64,000 bases of DNA from Microbacterium sp. SD291 (GTDB lineage Bacteria; Actinomycetota; Actinomycetes; Actinomycetales; Microbacteriaceae): the NCBI RefSeq assembly GCF_017355365.1, contig NZ_JADIJR010000003.1:1-64000 (forward strand), written 5' to 3'. This document shows, piece by piece, positions 1 to 8,609 of this stretch. Each line of letters starts with the position of its first letter. The first letter of the stretch is position 1. Both the position numbers and the translations under genes were made by a program. A model generated the notes under the pieces. The model worked only from the letters and a program-made list of their open reading frames with translations. It was not told where the DNA came from and searched no databases.

Positions 1-861
1 AGGTCCCGGCACCGCGCCGAGCGGCCGTCCCAGCGCGGCGGCATGTCCGGCCGTGTTCAGCGATCCGCTGCGCCACCCGGCCTCGACGACCACCGTGGCG
101 TCGCTGAGGGCCGCGATCAGGCGGTTCCGGGACAGAAAGCGCCACTTCGTCGGAGCCGCACCGCACGGCACCTCGCTGACCACCGCGCCGCGCTCCGCGA
201 TGCGGCGGAGAAGCTGCTGGTGTCCCTGCGGATAGGCGCGATCCACACCGCCGGCGAGGAACGCGATCGTCGCGCCGTCGACGCCGAGGGCGGCCCTGTG
301 GGCGGCACCGTCGATGCCGTACGCACCGCCGGACACGATCACGGCTCCGGCAGCGGCGAGATCACCCGCGAACTCGGCGGCGAGTAGTTCGCCGTACCCG
401 CTCGCGGCACGCGCGCCCACGATCGCCACACGCGGCTCGACCGTGAGCAGGCCGACGTCGCCGCGCACCCAGAGCACGACGGGCGCGTGTGCGCGCAGAT
501 CGTCCAGAGCGCCGGGCCAGGCGCGATCACCCGGCATCAGCAGACGCGCGCCGACGTCCCCCGCACCGCGCACCGCCTCGAGCACCGCACGCGGCGACGC
601 GCGCGGACGCCATCGAGCGAGCGCCTCTGAGAGCGCGCGGACGCCTGGTCCGGGAGGAGCGAGACGCGGATCGTCTCCGAGCGCCGTGCGCAGGGCGTCG
701 GCGGCGCCCAGCTCTCCGATGAGCGCTCCCGCGACGCCGTCTCCCGGTTCCGCGAGGACGCACCAGGCCACACGGGCGATCGTCTCCTCGACATCGTCGC
801 CGCCATGGAGCCGCCGCGCGGCGTCCGTCAGCTCGCGATCCGCCAGCAGCGCTTCCATCAT
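1..861 (-). CDS. dprA: DNA processing protein DprA (partial, runs off the left edge)
   Basis: DprA loads RecA onto incoming single-stranded DNA during natural transformation. The visible 287 codons carry an N-terminal helical region and then the Rossmann-like core. Seen motifs are GARAASGYG, VSGGAYGIDGAAH, the segment FLSRNRLIAALSDATVVVEA and SGSLNTAGHA, ending in AVPG at the window edge. The C-terminal part lies outside. The start is an ATG in an ATGA overlap with the comM stop; a second in-frame ATG follows immediately. It is the last visible gene of a yraN-comM-dprA run, a common actinobacterial order. DprA is also found in non-competent species, so competence is not proven. Confidence 0.95.
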   Translation of the reverse strand, partial: MMEALLADRELTDAARRLHGGDDVEETIARVAWCVLAEPGDGVAGALIGELGAADALRTALGDDPRLAPPGPGVRALSEALARWRPRASPRAVLEAVRGAGDVGARLLMPGDRAWPGALDDLRAHAPVVLWVRGDVGLLTVEPRVAIVGARAASGYGELLAAEFAGDLAAAGAVIVSGGAYGIDGAAHRAALGVDGATIAFLAGGVDRAYPQGHQQLLRRIAERGAVVSEVPCGAAPTKWRFLSRNRLIAALSDATVVVEAGWRSGSLNTAGHAAALGRPLGAVPGP

Positions 862-2387
862 GAGGTCATCCCCTTCTTCAGGTAGAGGGCGCGGCCGATC
901 TCGTCCCGTCCTGGACGCTCGATGCCGGCCAGATCAGCCATGGTCCAGGCGAGTCGCAGCACCCGGTCGTATCCGCGCAGCGTGAGTGCGCCGCGTTCCA
1001 GAGCTCGATCGAGCGGAGCCCGCGCGTCGCTGCCGAGGCGGAGTTCGCCCTGCCGGAGCCAGGTCCCTGGCACGTCGCCGTTCCGCCGCCAGGGGGTGCC
1101 CGTCCAGCGTTCGGCGGCGCGCTGTCTCGCCGTCTGCACCTGCCGGCGTGCCACGGCCGTCGTGACCTCCGCCCTGCCACCGCCGGTCGCCCGTGACGCC
1201 GCGACCCTCGCCACCTGCAGCTCGATGTCGATCCGATCGCGCAGCGGTCCGGAGAGCCTGGTGGCATAGCGGCGGATCGCCAGCGACGGGCACACGCACT
1301 CGGCACCTCTGACGCCGTAATTGCCGCAGGGGCACGGGTTCATCGCGAGCACGAGCTGGAACCGAGCGGGGAACCTCGCGGTGAATCCGGACCGGTTCAC
1401 CTCGATCGAGCCCGACTCGAGCGGCTGGCGCAGCGCGTCGAGCGCGACCCTGGAGAACTCCGCCGCCTCGTCGAGGAACAGCACCCCGCGGTGCGCCCGC
1501 ACGATCGATCCAGGGCGCGCCACGCGTGACCCGCCGCCGACGAGAGCCGCCACGGAGGCGCTATGGTGGGGAGCCTCCAGCGGCGGCGTCGTGTCGAGTC
1601 GCGCCACCGGCTCGCCTGTGAGCGAGCGGATCGAGGCGACTTCGAGCGCCTCATCCTCTGCGAGCGGCGGCAGCACCCCCGGCAGGCGGCGGGCGAGCAT
1701 CGTCTTTCCCGCGCCCGGCGGTCCGCTGAGCAGCATGTGGTGTCCGCCAGCCGCCGCCACGATGAGCGCGGCGACAGCATCCTCCTGCCCGACGACATCC
1801 GCGAGATCCAGAAGGTCCGCCGGATCCGAGCCCTGCACGGCCGAGCCGACAGGATCGATGTCGGGCACCTCCACCTCGGCTCCGTGCCACGCGGCGACCT
1901 GGGCGAGGCTGGACGCGGCGCGGACCTCGATCCCTGGCACCAGGCGCGCCTCGGCTTCGTTGGCGTGCGGGACGATCACGGTGCCGAAGCCGGCGCGCGC
2001 GGCCGCGAACACCGAGGGCAGCACGCCGGGAACCGGGCGGACCCTGCCGTCGAGACCCAGCTCGCCGATGTGCACGGTGTCCGCGATCGACGCGACGTGA
2101 AGAGCTCCCCCGGCGGCGAGCGTCGCGACCGCGATGCCGAGGTCGAAACCCGAACCCTGCTTCGGCAGGCTCGCAGGCGACAGGTTCACCGTGAGCCGGC
2201 GGCGGGGCAGGTCGAGCCCGGCATTCTTGCACGCGTTGTGGACCCGCTGCACGGCCTCGCCCAGCGACTTGTCCGGAAGCCCGATGATCTTGAACTCCGG
2301 CGTCTGGTTCGAGAGATCCGCTTCGACCTCGACGAGGTGGCCGTCCACGCCCGTGAGGGCGACAGCCCAGGTCCGCGCCGTCCTCAT
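858..2387 (-). CDS. comM: YifB/ComM family Mg-chelatase-like AAA+ ATPase
   Basis: This 509-residue protein has the ComM architecture: an N-terminal Lon-protease-like domain (residues about 20-170), then an AAA+ module. The Walker A is GPPGAGKT, the Walker B is FLDEAAEF, and the NPCPCGNYG motif with clustered cysteines (PCPCG, CVCP) is typical of YifB. ComM is a hexameric helicase that promotes branch migration during integration of transforming DNA. The ATG chosen forms an ATGA overlap with the upstream yraN stop. The longer upstream extension of the frame reads as antisense-type arginine-rich sequence and was dropped. Confidence 0.95.
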   Translation of the reverse strand: MRTARTWAVALTGVDGHLVEVEADLSNQTPEFKIIGLPDKSLGEAVQRVHNACKNAGLDLPRRRLTVNLSPASLPKQGSGFDLGIAVATLAAGGALHVASIADTVHIGELGLDGRVRPVPGVLPSVFAAARAGFGTVIVPHANEAEARLVPGIEVRAASSLAQVAAWHGAEVEVPDIDPVGSAVQGSDPADLLDLADVVGQEDAVAALIVAAAGGHHMLLSGPPGAGKTMLARRLPGVLPPLAEDEALEVASIRSLTGEPVARLDTTPPLEAPHHSASVAALVGGGSRVARPGSIVRAHRGVLFLDEAAEFSRVALDALRQPLESGSIEVNRSGFTARFPARFQLVLAMNPCPCGNYGVRGAECVCPSLAIRRYATRLSGPLRDRIDIELQVARVAASRATGGGRAEVTTAVARRQVQTARQRAAERWTGTPWRRNGDVPGTWLRQGELRLGSDARAPLDRALERGALTLRGYDRVLRLAWTMADLAGIERPGRDEIGRALYLKKGMTS

Positions 2388-2746
2388 GTCAGGTCCACGA
2401 GGTGCTCGAGCGAGCCGATGGCCGGATCGGCGCCGATGATCCCGATCGCCTCGAGCCTGAGCGAGCGGCCTCTCGCGATCTCGGGATGAGCGGCGATCCA
2501 GGCCTGGGCGATCTGCCACAGCCGGCGTCTCTTGCGGGCGTCGACCGCCTCGAACGGGTGCCCGAACGCGGCGGAACGCCGAGTCTTCACCTCGACGACG
2601 CAGAGCGATGCTCCGCTCAGCGCGACGATGTCGATCTCACCCTGAGCGCACCGCCAGTTGCGGTCGATGATGTCGTAGCCCCGCGCGGTCAGGTGACCGA
2701 CGGCACGGTCCTCACCCGCTCTGCCGAGGATGTCTTTCGCTGCCAT
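2384..2746 (-). CDS. YraN/UPF0102 family endonuclease-like protein
   Basis: A 120-residue protein of the UPF0102 family, which has a restriction-endonuclease-like (Holliday-resolvase-type) fold. The signature GRAGEDRAVGHL near the N-terminus, CAQGEIDIVA and VVEVKTRR are seen; the E-x-D...E-x-K arrangement is the PD-(D/E)XK-like core. It heads the yraN-comM-dprA run and overlaps comM by 4 nt. The start at MAAKDILGRAGE fits the family N-terminus; the ORF extends 23 codons further upstream but that part is arginine-rich and unlike the family. The biochemical role is not established. Confidence 0.93.
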   Translation of the reverse strand: MAAKDILGRAGEDRAVGHLTARGYDIIDRNWRCAQGEIDIVALSGASLCVVEVKTRRSAAFGHPFEAVDARKRRRLWQIAQAWIAAHPEIARGRSLRLEAIGIIGADPAIGSLEHLVDLT

Positions 2747-2865
2747 GACGACAGACTGCCGCCAGGTGCGGACGGCGAGTCGCCGGCGCGGAGCCCCGGA
2801 ACGGGGGTTCTGCACAAGTCGCCGAGCACGGCGCTCTGTGCAGTGTCAGTCGCAGTCGACCGCCG

Positions 2866-3192
2866 TCACTCTCCGTCGAGCGAGAGCTCCTGCGGGATCT
2901 CGAACTCGCGACGCTGCAGCTCCTCGACGTTGACGTCCTTGAACGTCAGCACGCGCACCGCCTTGACGAAGCGATCGGCGCGGTAGATGTCCCACACCCA
3001 GACGTCGCTCATCGAGATCTCGAAGTAGAAGTCGTGCTCGGTGTCGCGACGCACCACGTTGACCTCGTTGGCGAGGTAGAACCGGCGCTCGGTCTCGACG
3101 ACGTACTGGAACTGCGCGACGACGTCTCGGTACTCCCGGAAAAGCGCCAGCTCGAGCTCGCGGTCGTAATCGTCGAAGGCTTCCTCATCCAT
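2866..3192 (-). CDS. DUF2469 family protein
   Basis: A 108-residue acidic protein beginning MDEEAFDDYDRELELALFRE and matching the actinobacterial DUF2469 family in length and sequence. The family is conserved next to rnhB and yraN, as here. It is soluble with no membrane segment. The function is unknown. A TAGGAT hexamer lies 9 nt upstream of the ATG, so the transcript may have a very short leader. There is a 119-nt gap to yraN downstream. Confidence 0.92.
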   Translation of the reverse strand: MDEEAFDDYDRELELALFREYRDVVAQFQYVVETERRFYLANEVNVVRRDTEHDFYFEISMSDVWVWDIYRADRFVKAVRVLTFKDVNVEELQRREFEIPQELSLDGE

Positions 3193-3244
3193 GATGAGTC
3201 CATCCTAGGGTCGACGGCGGGTCGATGCCGCACCGTGCACGGGA

Positions 3245-3904
3245 TCAGAACAGCGTGGGCGCGTCCGTGATGGCCCACGATGCCCGATGATACGGCGAGA
3301 GGCCCAGCATCCTGATGGCGTCGCGATGCTCGGTGCTCGCGTACCCCTTGTTCCGATCCCACTGGTACGACGGATGCCCCTCGTGCAGCGCGGTCATGTG
3401 CGAGTCGCGTGCGACCTTGGCGATGACGGATGCCGCCGACACCGATGCGCAGTCGCGGTCGGCCTTGATCACCGGCCGCACACGCAGCGGCACCGGGTGC
3501 ACCGCCGAGACGTAGTCGTGATTCCCGTCGAGCAGGACGAGTGCCGTCTCGAGCGCAGCGCCCTGATCGACCACGCTCTGCACCGCGCGCGACGCGGCGA
3601 GCCCGAGCGCTCGCATGATGCCGACCTCGTCGATCTCCGCAGCACTGGCCCAGCCGACCGCCGAGGCCTGCACCCAGGCGGCAGCGCGCGCAGCGACGTC
3701 GGGGCGACGCTTCTCGGTGACCAGCTTCGAGTCACGGAGCCCCTCGGGCACGCGGCGTCGCGCGCCCGCGGCATCCATCACGGCGGCCCCGACCGCGACG
3801 GGTCCTGCCAGCGCGCCCCTGCCCACCTCGTCGAGCGAGATGATCAGCTCGCATTCGCCCAGGAGCCTGCGCTCCAGGGTGAGCTTGGGTGCGACGACCG
3901 TCAT
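3245..3904 (-). CDS. rnhB: Ribonuclease HII
   Basis: RNase HII removes ribonucleotides embedded in DNA and R-loop primers. The 219-residue protein shows the DEVGRGALAGPVAVGAA motif (catalytic Asp-Glu near residue 26), LLDGNHD, KADRDCASVSAASVIAKVARD and the Tyr-containing NKGYASTEH segment. The start codon is in an ATGA overlap with the lepB stop, so the two are translationally coupled. The gene belongs to the rplS-lepB-rnhB string. Confidence 0.96.
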   Translation of the reverse strand: MTVVAPKLTLERRLLGECELIISLDEVGRGALAGPVAVGAAVMDAAGARRRVPEGLRDSKLVTEKRRPDVAARAAAWVQASAVGWASAAEIDEVGIMRALGLAASRAVQSVVDQGAALETALVLLDGNHDYVSAVHPVPLRVRPVIKADRDCASVSAASVIAKVARDSHMTALHEGHPSYQWDRNKGYASTEHRDAIRMLGLSPYHRASWAITDAPTLF

Positions 3905-4635
3905 TCCGGGCCCGGGACGCCGTTGAAGCTGTCGTGATGGCCGTCGATGGTTCCCATGCGGTCCAGCGGCCAGGTCGTGAAGAAAGCCTTGCCGACGACG
4001 TTGTCGAGCGGCACGAATCCGCCGCTCGGGAGATCCTGATGCGCCCGCGAGTCCCGCGAGCGGTCGCGATTGTCTCCGAGCAGCCAGAGCGAGTCCGCAG
4101 GGACGACGATGTCGAAAGGCTCGTTCGAGGCGGCCGTGTCGCCGTCGGGCAGGTTCAGGTACGACAGCTCGTCGATCGGCGCGTCGTTGATCGTGATCTG
4201 CCCGAGCGCGTTGCAGCAGACGACGTGGTCTCCGGGGAGGCCGATCAGGCGCTTCACCAGGTGGTCCTGGGAATCGGTGGCGGAGATGCCGACGAGGTTC
4301 AGCACCCAGTCGACCGCCTGGACGAGCGGCGGTCCGTCCGGCGGGTTCACCTGCCCGTCGAGCCATCCGCCCGGATCCTTGAACACGACGACGTCACCGC
4401 GCGCGTACTCGGTCCAGCGCGGGGTGAGCTCGTCGACCAGGATGCGATCGTTCACGAGCAGCGTGCGCTCCATGGACGCGGACGGGATGTAGAACGAGCG
4501 GACGACGAACGTCTTCACGACGAAGGAGACCAGCGCCGCGATCACCACGATGATCAGGATGTCCCGCAGGAACACCATCAGACCCCGGCGGCGTCTGGCC
4601 GCACGGCGTGGCGTGGGCGCGGGGTGAGTCGTCAT
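3901..4635 (-). CDS. lepB: Signal peptidase I
   Basis: Signal peptidase I cleaves secretory signal peptides at the outer face of the membrane. The 244-residue protein has a basic N-terminus, one transmembrane helix (LRDILIIVVIAALVSFVV, about 20-40), the serine motif PSASMERTL with the nucleophile, the lysine motif VKRLIGLPGD, and box E LLGDNRDRSRDSR. The ATG at 4635 is preceded by GAAGGA at good spacing; an upstream ATG 8 codons away lacks a ribosome site. It lies downstream of rplS after a strong hairpin terminator, and overlaps rnhB by 4 nt. Confidence 0.96.
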   Translation of the reverse strand: MTTHPAPTPRRAARRRRGLMVFLRDILIIVVIAALVSFVVKTFVVRSFYIPSASMERTLLVNDRILVDELTPRWTEYARGDVVVFKDPGGWLDGQVNPPDGPPLVQAVDWVLNLVGISATDSQDHLVKRLIGLPGDHVVCCNALGQITINDAPIDELSYLNLPDGDTAASNEPFDIVVPADSLWLLGDNRDRSRDSRAHQDLPSGGFVPLDNVVGKAFFTTWPLDRMGTIDGHHDSFNGVPGPE

Positions 4636-4703
4636 CGGGAATCCTTCGCAGTCTCGCACCGCTCAGAGACGGCATCATCTAGGGTCGCACACCCGGAACA
4701 GAA

Positions 4704-4740
4704 CACAGCACCCCGGAACATCGTGTCCCGGGGTGCTGTG
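4704..4740 (-). terminator. Hairpin terminator after rplS
   Basis: A perfect 13-bp inverted repeat (CACAGCACCCCGG ... CCGGGGTGCTGTG) with a 10-nt loop lies between the rplS stop and the lepB start. There is no long T-run, as is common in high-GC actinobacteria. It should insulate the abundant rplS transcript from lepB. Confidence 0.85.
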
Positions 4741-4753
4741 GAGAAACTGCGCG

Positions 4754-5104
4754 TCAGTGGTTGTCGCGCTTCTCCTTGATCTTCGCCTTCTTGCCGCGGA
4801 GGTTGCGGAGGTAGTAGAGCTTCGCGCGGCGCACGTCACCACGGGTGACGACCTCGATGTGGTCGATCACCGGGGAGTGCACGGGGAAGGTGCGCTCGAC
4901 ACCGACCTGGAAGCTGATCTTGCGGACCGTGAAGGTCTCGCGCACGCCGTCGCCCTGACGGCCGATGACGACACCCTTGAAGATCTGGATGCGGGAGCGG
5001 GTGCCCTCGGTGATGTTCACGTGCACGTTGACCGTGTCACCGGGGCCGAAGGCGGGGATGTCGGAACGGAGCGAAGCCGCATCGACGGCGTCGAGGATCT
5101 GCAT
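4754..5104 (-). CDS. rplS: 50S ribosomal protein L19
   Basis: L19 sits at the interface of the 30S and 50S subunits. The 116-residue product has the family hallmarks: [40 protein letters not shown] and the basic tail [17 protein letters not shown]. The start at MQILDAVD fits the family length; an upstream ATG adds six residues and is less likely. A long 5' leader and an extended -10 promoter precede it. Confidence 0.97.
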   Translation of the reverse strand: MQILDAVDAASLRSDIPAFGPGDTVNVHVNITEGTRSRIQIFKGVVIGRQGDGVRETFTVRKISFQVGVERTFPVHSPVIDHIEVVTRGDVRRAKLYYLRNLRGKKAKIKEKRDNH

Positions 5105-5244
5105 GATCGTCTCTCTCTGCACCCGCCACAGGTCGGATACATGATTCTGGAAGGAACAAGAATGGATTCGTGCTCTACGGCGCTAACGCGTCCGCGGGCT
5201 CCCCTGAGGCAGAGCCGGTGACGGCACAAGGATTCATTCTGCCA
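5105..5244 (-). promoter_or_regulatory. rplS promoter and long 5' leader
   Basis: An extended -10 (TGGCAGAAT, complement of 5236-5244) is preceded at 18 nt by TTGGCG. Transcription from it would give a leader of roughly 125 nt before rplS. The leader contains TTCCTTCCA (5148-5156), also present in the rpsP leader. No known riboswitch was recognised. Confidence 0.6.
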
Positions 5245-5279
5245 TGGATGCGCCGTGCCGCCAAACGCGCCGTTCCCGC

Positions 5280-5768
5280 TCAGCCGCGGGCGTCGTTCTC
5301 CCTGATCACGATCACCTCGTGCGCGCGGGTGGGCGGAACGTTGTCATCGGCGGCGGGGACGGTCGACCAGGAGATCGTCTCCCGCAGGCGCGCTCCGCTC
5401 CCCTTCGCCTCGTTCCAGAGCTGCCACAGCTGCAGCCAGATGAGCGCGATGCCCGCGAGGATGGCGCCGGTGAGCAGCCAGCCGAAGGCGCCGTCGATGA
5501 AGAATCCGACGGCGATCGTCAGCGCGTGCCACAGCGTGAAGCCGCCGACATCCCACCACGAGACGGCGCGCTCCGCCCTGACGGACGGGCGGGACCGCGT
5601 GAGCAGCGTGAGCAGCAGCTGACCGGCGAAGACCGACGGCACCGCCATGAGCAGCACCCAGACGATCGACCAGCCGCCCTGGAAGACGCCCCAGCCGATG
5701 AGGAGCCAGAGCGGCAGCACGAAGGCCGCCGGAACCAGCCAGCGGAAGAATGCCTGTCGCAACCACAT
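5280..5768 (-). CDS. Small multi-pass membrane protein of unknown function
   Basis: A 162-residue protein with about four hydrophobic helices: residues about 8-30, 34-58, 75-95 and 97-118. It ends in a hydrophilic cytosolic-type tail carrying RETISWSTVPAADDN. I do not recognise the family; similar short membrane proteins are common in Microbacteriaceae. A TACGAT -10 box ends 6 nt before its ATG, so it is probably expressed from a leaderless transcript. It is divergent from map. Confidence 0.8.
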   Translation of the reverse strand: MWLRQAFFRWLVPAAFVLPLWLLIGWGVFQGGWSIVWVLLMAVPSVFAGQLLLTLLTRSRPSVRAERAVSWWDVGGFTLWHALTIAVGFFIDGAFGWLLTGAILAGIALIWLQLWQLWNEAKGSGARLRETISWSTVPAADDNVPPTRAHEVIVIRENDARG

Positions 5769-5774
5769 GCTCCG

Positions 5775-5780
5775 ATCGTA
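5775..5780 (-). promoter_or_regulatory. -10 box for leaderless transcript of the membrane protein at 5768
   Basis: TACGAT on the minus strand is followed by six bases and then the ATG. Confidence 0.5.
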
Positions 5781-5878
5781 CGTCGGGCTGACCGGGTCCG
5801 CCCCGGTGTTCGCTGTGAGCGCGCGGACTCCGCGGCCCGCCGCATCGGGGAGAATGGATGCCGACGAGAGGACAACCG

Positions 5879-6661
5879 ATGATCGAACTGCGCACCCCTG
5901 CCGAGATCGACGAGATGCGCGCCGCAGGCCGCTTCGTCGCCGAGACGCTGGCGACCCTGCGCGACGAGACGAAGGTCGGCACCAACCTGCTCGCCATCGA
6001 CCGCCGCGCCCACGACCTGATCCGCAAGGCGGGTGCCGAGTCCTGCTACATCGACTACCACCCGTCGTTCGGTGCGAGCCCCTTCGGCAAGGTCATCTGC
6101 ACGTCGGTGAACGACGCCGTGCTGCACGGCCTGCCGTTCGACTACGTGCTGCGTGACGGCGACCTGGTCTCGCTCGACTTCGCCGTCTCCGTGGACGGCT
6201 GGGTGGCCGACTCGGCCGTCTCGTTCGTCGTCGGCACCCCCCGCGACGAGGACCTCCGGCTCATCGACACCACCGAGCGCGCTCTCGAGGCCGCGATCGC
6301 GGCCTCCGTCGTGGGCAACCGCATCGGCGACATCTCCGCGGCGATCGCCGAGATCTCGCACGGCGAGGGATACTCGATCAACACCGACTTCGGCGGGCAC
6401 GGCGTAGGACGCATCATGCACGGCGATCCGCACGTCCCGAACGACGGCCGCGCCGGACGCGGGTTCCCGCTGCGCGCCGGCCTCGTGTTCGCGCTCGAGC
6501 CGTGGCTGCTCGCGACGACCGACGAGCTCGTCACGGATCCGGACGGCTGGACGCTGCGCAGCGTCGACGGCTCCCGCGGTGCCCACTCGGAGCACACCGT
6601 CGCAGTCACTGACGAAGGGCCGATCATCCTCACCGACCGCTCGTTCCTCGGCGTCGACTGA
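5879..6661 (+). CDS. map: Type I methionine aminopeptidase
   Basis: This enzyme removes the initiator methionine from nascent proteins. The 260-residue protein has the M24A metal-binding residues in DGDLVSLDFAVSVDGWVADSAVSF (two Asp), FGGHGVGRIMHGDPHV (His), VFALEPW (Glu) and GAHSEHTVAVT (Glu). The ATG at 5879 follows GAGAGGA at about 6 nt. It is a single-gene unit, convergent with the gene at 6671. Actinobacteria often carry more than one map; this one lacks the N-terminal SH3-binding extension of the MapB type. Confidence 0.95.
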   Translation: MIELRTPAEIDEMRAAGRFVAETLATLRDETKVGTNLLAIDRRAHDLIRKAGAESCYIDYHPSFGASPFGKVICTSVNDAVLHGLPFDYVLRDGDLVSLDFAVSVDGWVADSAVSFVVGTPRDEDLRLIDTTERALEAAIAASVVGNRIGDISAAIAEISHGEGYSINTDFGGHGVGRIMHGDPHVPNDGRAGRGFPLRAGLVFALEPWLLATTDELVTDPDGWTLRSVDGSRGAHSEHTVAVTDEGPIILTDRSFLGVD

Positions 6662-6670
6662 GCCGCCCCG

Positions 6671-7117
6671 CTACGGCGAGGGGCTCGCACGCTCCCACGA
6701 GGCGACAGGTCCTTCGACGACCCGGAAGAGCGGATGCGGTTCCGGCACCGTGACCTGCGTCCACAGGGCGAGCCGCTCGGGATCCCGTGTCCTGAGCTTG
6801 CCCGAGAGATGCGACCACTCCAGCGCCAGCTGTCCGGTCGTCACGGCGATGTCACCTGAGCCCGTCGCATCCGGGTGGTCGACCCTCGCCCGGTCGAACC
6901 GGTACCCGCGGGCATCGGCCTCTGTCGCGATCGCACTCAGGTAGGCGCCTACCACCCTCAGCGGCTCGGGTGCGGCCCGGAAGCGCTCGAGCTGAGGGTG
7001 GTTCAGGTAGCCGCGGGTCCGGCCGGCCAGCACCGCCTGGGCGAGCAGCGTCTCGCGCCAGCACGCCACGAGCCCCTGACGGTCGAGGTACGCGGGATGC
7101 AGCGACCAGATCCTCAT
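6671..7117 (-). CDS. Pyrimidine-dimer DNA glycosylase family protein (endonuclease V-like, PF03013)
   Basis: The 148-residue protein begins MRIWSLHPAYLDRQGLVACW and continues with ETLLAQAVLAGRTRGYLNHPQLERFR, the characteristic start of the Pyr_excise family related to T4 endonuclease V. Such enzymes cut the glycosylic bond at UV-induced pyrimidine dimers. The ATG is in an ATGA overlap with the upstream methyltransferase, so they are co-translated. The N-terminal catalytic residue of T4 endonuclease V is a threonine after Met removal; that is not visible here, so activity is uncertain. Confidence 0.85.
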   Translation of the reverse strand: MRIWSLHPAYLDRQGLVACWRETLLAQAVLAGRTRGYLNHPQLERFRAAPEPLRVVGAYLSAIATEADARGYRFDRARVDHPDATGSGDIAVTTGQLALEWSHLSGKLRTRDPERLALWTQVTVPEPHPLFRVVEGPVASWERASPSP

Positions 7118-7851
7118 GCGCGCCGATACAGGAAGACGTCGGTGACCTGGGGCAGCTCGAATTCGGCGCGCCCCCGCGTGGCCGGATCCTCGTCGAGCAC
7201 CCGCTCGACGGCTGCCGTCATCTCGGATCGGGTGCGGTCGTCGGCGACGATGAAGCTGCTGACGGTCCACCAGCGGCTGAGGTAGTCGGTCCTGGTGATG
7301 CTCTCGCGCCAGCAGAGCTCCTCCCGGCGCACGAGCTGGAACCCGGGAAGCTCCTCGGCCGCGGAGTCAGTGGTCGCATCCAGGTCGGCGACCGCCGGAT
7401 GCGCGATGCGATGTGCCGCGCGATCCCAGGCGCAGTCCGGATCCGAGTGATTCCAGATCAGGCCGAGCGTGCCGCCCGGCAGGAGCACCCTGGAGATCTC
7501 AGCGCACGCGGACTCGCGATCGAACCAGTGGAACGCCTGCGCGACGGAGACGACGTCGACCGAGGAGTCCTCGACGGGGATGCGCTCCGCGCTGCCTTCG
7601 AGCGCGACCGCATCGGGGAGCTTCGTCCTGAGCACGTCGAGCATCGCGACCGACGGCTCGACCGCGATCACCCGATCGGCGCGAGCCGTGAGCAGCTCGG
7701 TGAACTTGCCGGTGCCCGCACCGAGGTCTAGCGCGGTCCTGACGCGAACGGGGACGATGTGCTCGGCCGCCTCAGCGGGAAAACCCGGACGGTAGCGGTC
7801 GTAGTCCGCGCCGATCCGCTCGAACGACTTCGCCAGCACCTCATCGACCAT
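7114..7851 (-). CDS. Class I SAM-dependent methyltransferase
   Basis: The 245-residue protein has a Rossmann-fold SAM-binding domain: motif I LDLGAGTGKFTELL (about 40-53), the acidic residue in VIAVEPSVAML, and the post-motif VSVAQAFHWFD typical of the methyltransferase-11/25 group related to yeast Trans-aconitate and BioC-like enzymes. The substrate cannot be told. It overlaps the downstream glycosylase-like gene by 4 nt. A TAGCGT -10 lies 6 nt before its ATG. Confidence 0.9.
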   Translation of the reverse strand: MVDEVLAKSFERIGADYDRYRPGFPAEAAEHIVPVRVRTALDLGAGTGKFTELLTARADRVIAVEPSVAMLDVLRTKLPDAVALEGSAERIPVEDSSVDVVSVAQAFHWFDRESACAEISRVLLPGGTLGLIWNHSDPDCAWDRAAHRIAHPAVADLDATTDSAAEELPGFQLVRREELCWRESITRTDYLSRWWTVSSFIVADDRTRSEMTAAVERVLDEDPATRGRAEFELPQVTDVFLYRRA

Positions 7852-7857
7852 TCTTCG

Positions 7858-7863
7858 ACGCTA
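7858..7863 (-). promoter_or_regulatory. -10 box for leaderless methyltransferase transcript
   Basis: TGGTAGCGT (extended -10) is followed by six bases and then the ATG at 7851. Confidence 0.55.
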
Positions 7864-7888
7864 CCAGCGGACGCGGCGCCCTCCGGGC

Positions 7889-8590
7889 TCAGCCCTCTGC
7901 GTCGTCCGCGGGGAGCAGATCCGGGCGGCGGCTGCGCGTGCGCTCGAACTGCTGCTCTCTGCGCCAGGCAGCGATGACGGCGTGGTTGCCGCTGAGCAGC
8001 ACGTCGGGAACCTGCCTGTCCCGCCACACCGACGGCTTCGTGTACGAGGGGTATTCGAGAAGGCCGTCCTCGTGCGACTCCTCGACCAGGCTCTCGGGGT
8101 TGCCGACCACACCGGGGATCAGACGCCCGATGGCCTCGATCATGGCCATCGTGGCCACCTCTCCCCCGTTCAGCACGTAGTCCCCGAGGCTGATCAGCCG
8201 CACCTGCCCGAGCGACGCCGCGTACTCGAACACGCGCTCGTCGATGCCCTCGTACCGCCCGCAGCCGAAGATCAGGTGCTCGAGACCTGCGAGCTCCCTG
8301 GCGGTCTTCTGGGTGAACAGCTCTCCTGCCGGCGACGGGAAGATGATCGTGGGCCGATCGGATGCCGCCGCGAGCTCGTCGATCGCGAGACCCCACGGCT
8401 CCGGCTTCATCACCATTCCGGCGCCCCCGCCGTATGGAGTGTCGTCCACGGTGCGGTGACGGTCGTGCGTCCAGCCGCGCAGGTCGTGCGCTGCGAGCTC
8501 GAGAATGCCGGCGTCCTGCGCCTTGCCGAGCAGCGACAGCTTCAGCCCGTCGAAGTAGGACGGGAATATGGAGACGACGTCGATGCGCAC
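7889..8590 (-). CDS. trmD: tRNA (guanine-37-N1)-methyltransferase
   Basis: TrmD methylates G37 next to the anticodon and prevents +1 frameshifting. The 233-residue protein shows the SPOUT knot residues: [45 protein letters not shown] and PSYTKPSVW. The start is GTG ([15 protein letters not shown]). It follows rimM after 19 nt, as in the standard rpsP-khpA-rimM-trmD operon. A TACGGT hexamer 6 nt before the GTG could give an internal leaderless start. Confidence 0.97.
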   Translation of the reverse strand: MRIDVVSIFPSYFDGLKLSLLGKAQDAGILELAAHDLRGWTHDRHRTVDDTPYGGGAGMVMKPEPWGLAIDELAAASDRPTIIFPSPAGELFTQKTARELAGLEHLIFGCGRYEGIDERVFEYAASLGQVRLISLGDYVLNGGEVATMAMIEAIGRLIPGVVGNPESLVEESHEDGLLEYPSYTKPSVWRDRQVPDVLLSGNHAVIAAWRREQQFERTRSRRPDLLPADDAEG

Positions 8591-8609
8591 GGAGGAACCG
8601 TATCAGCGG

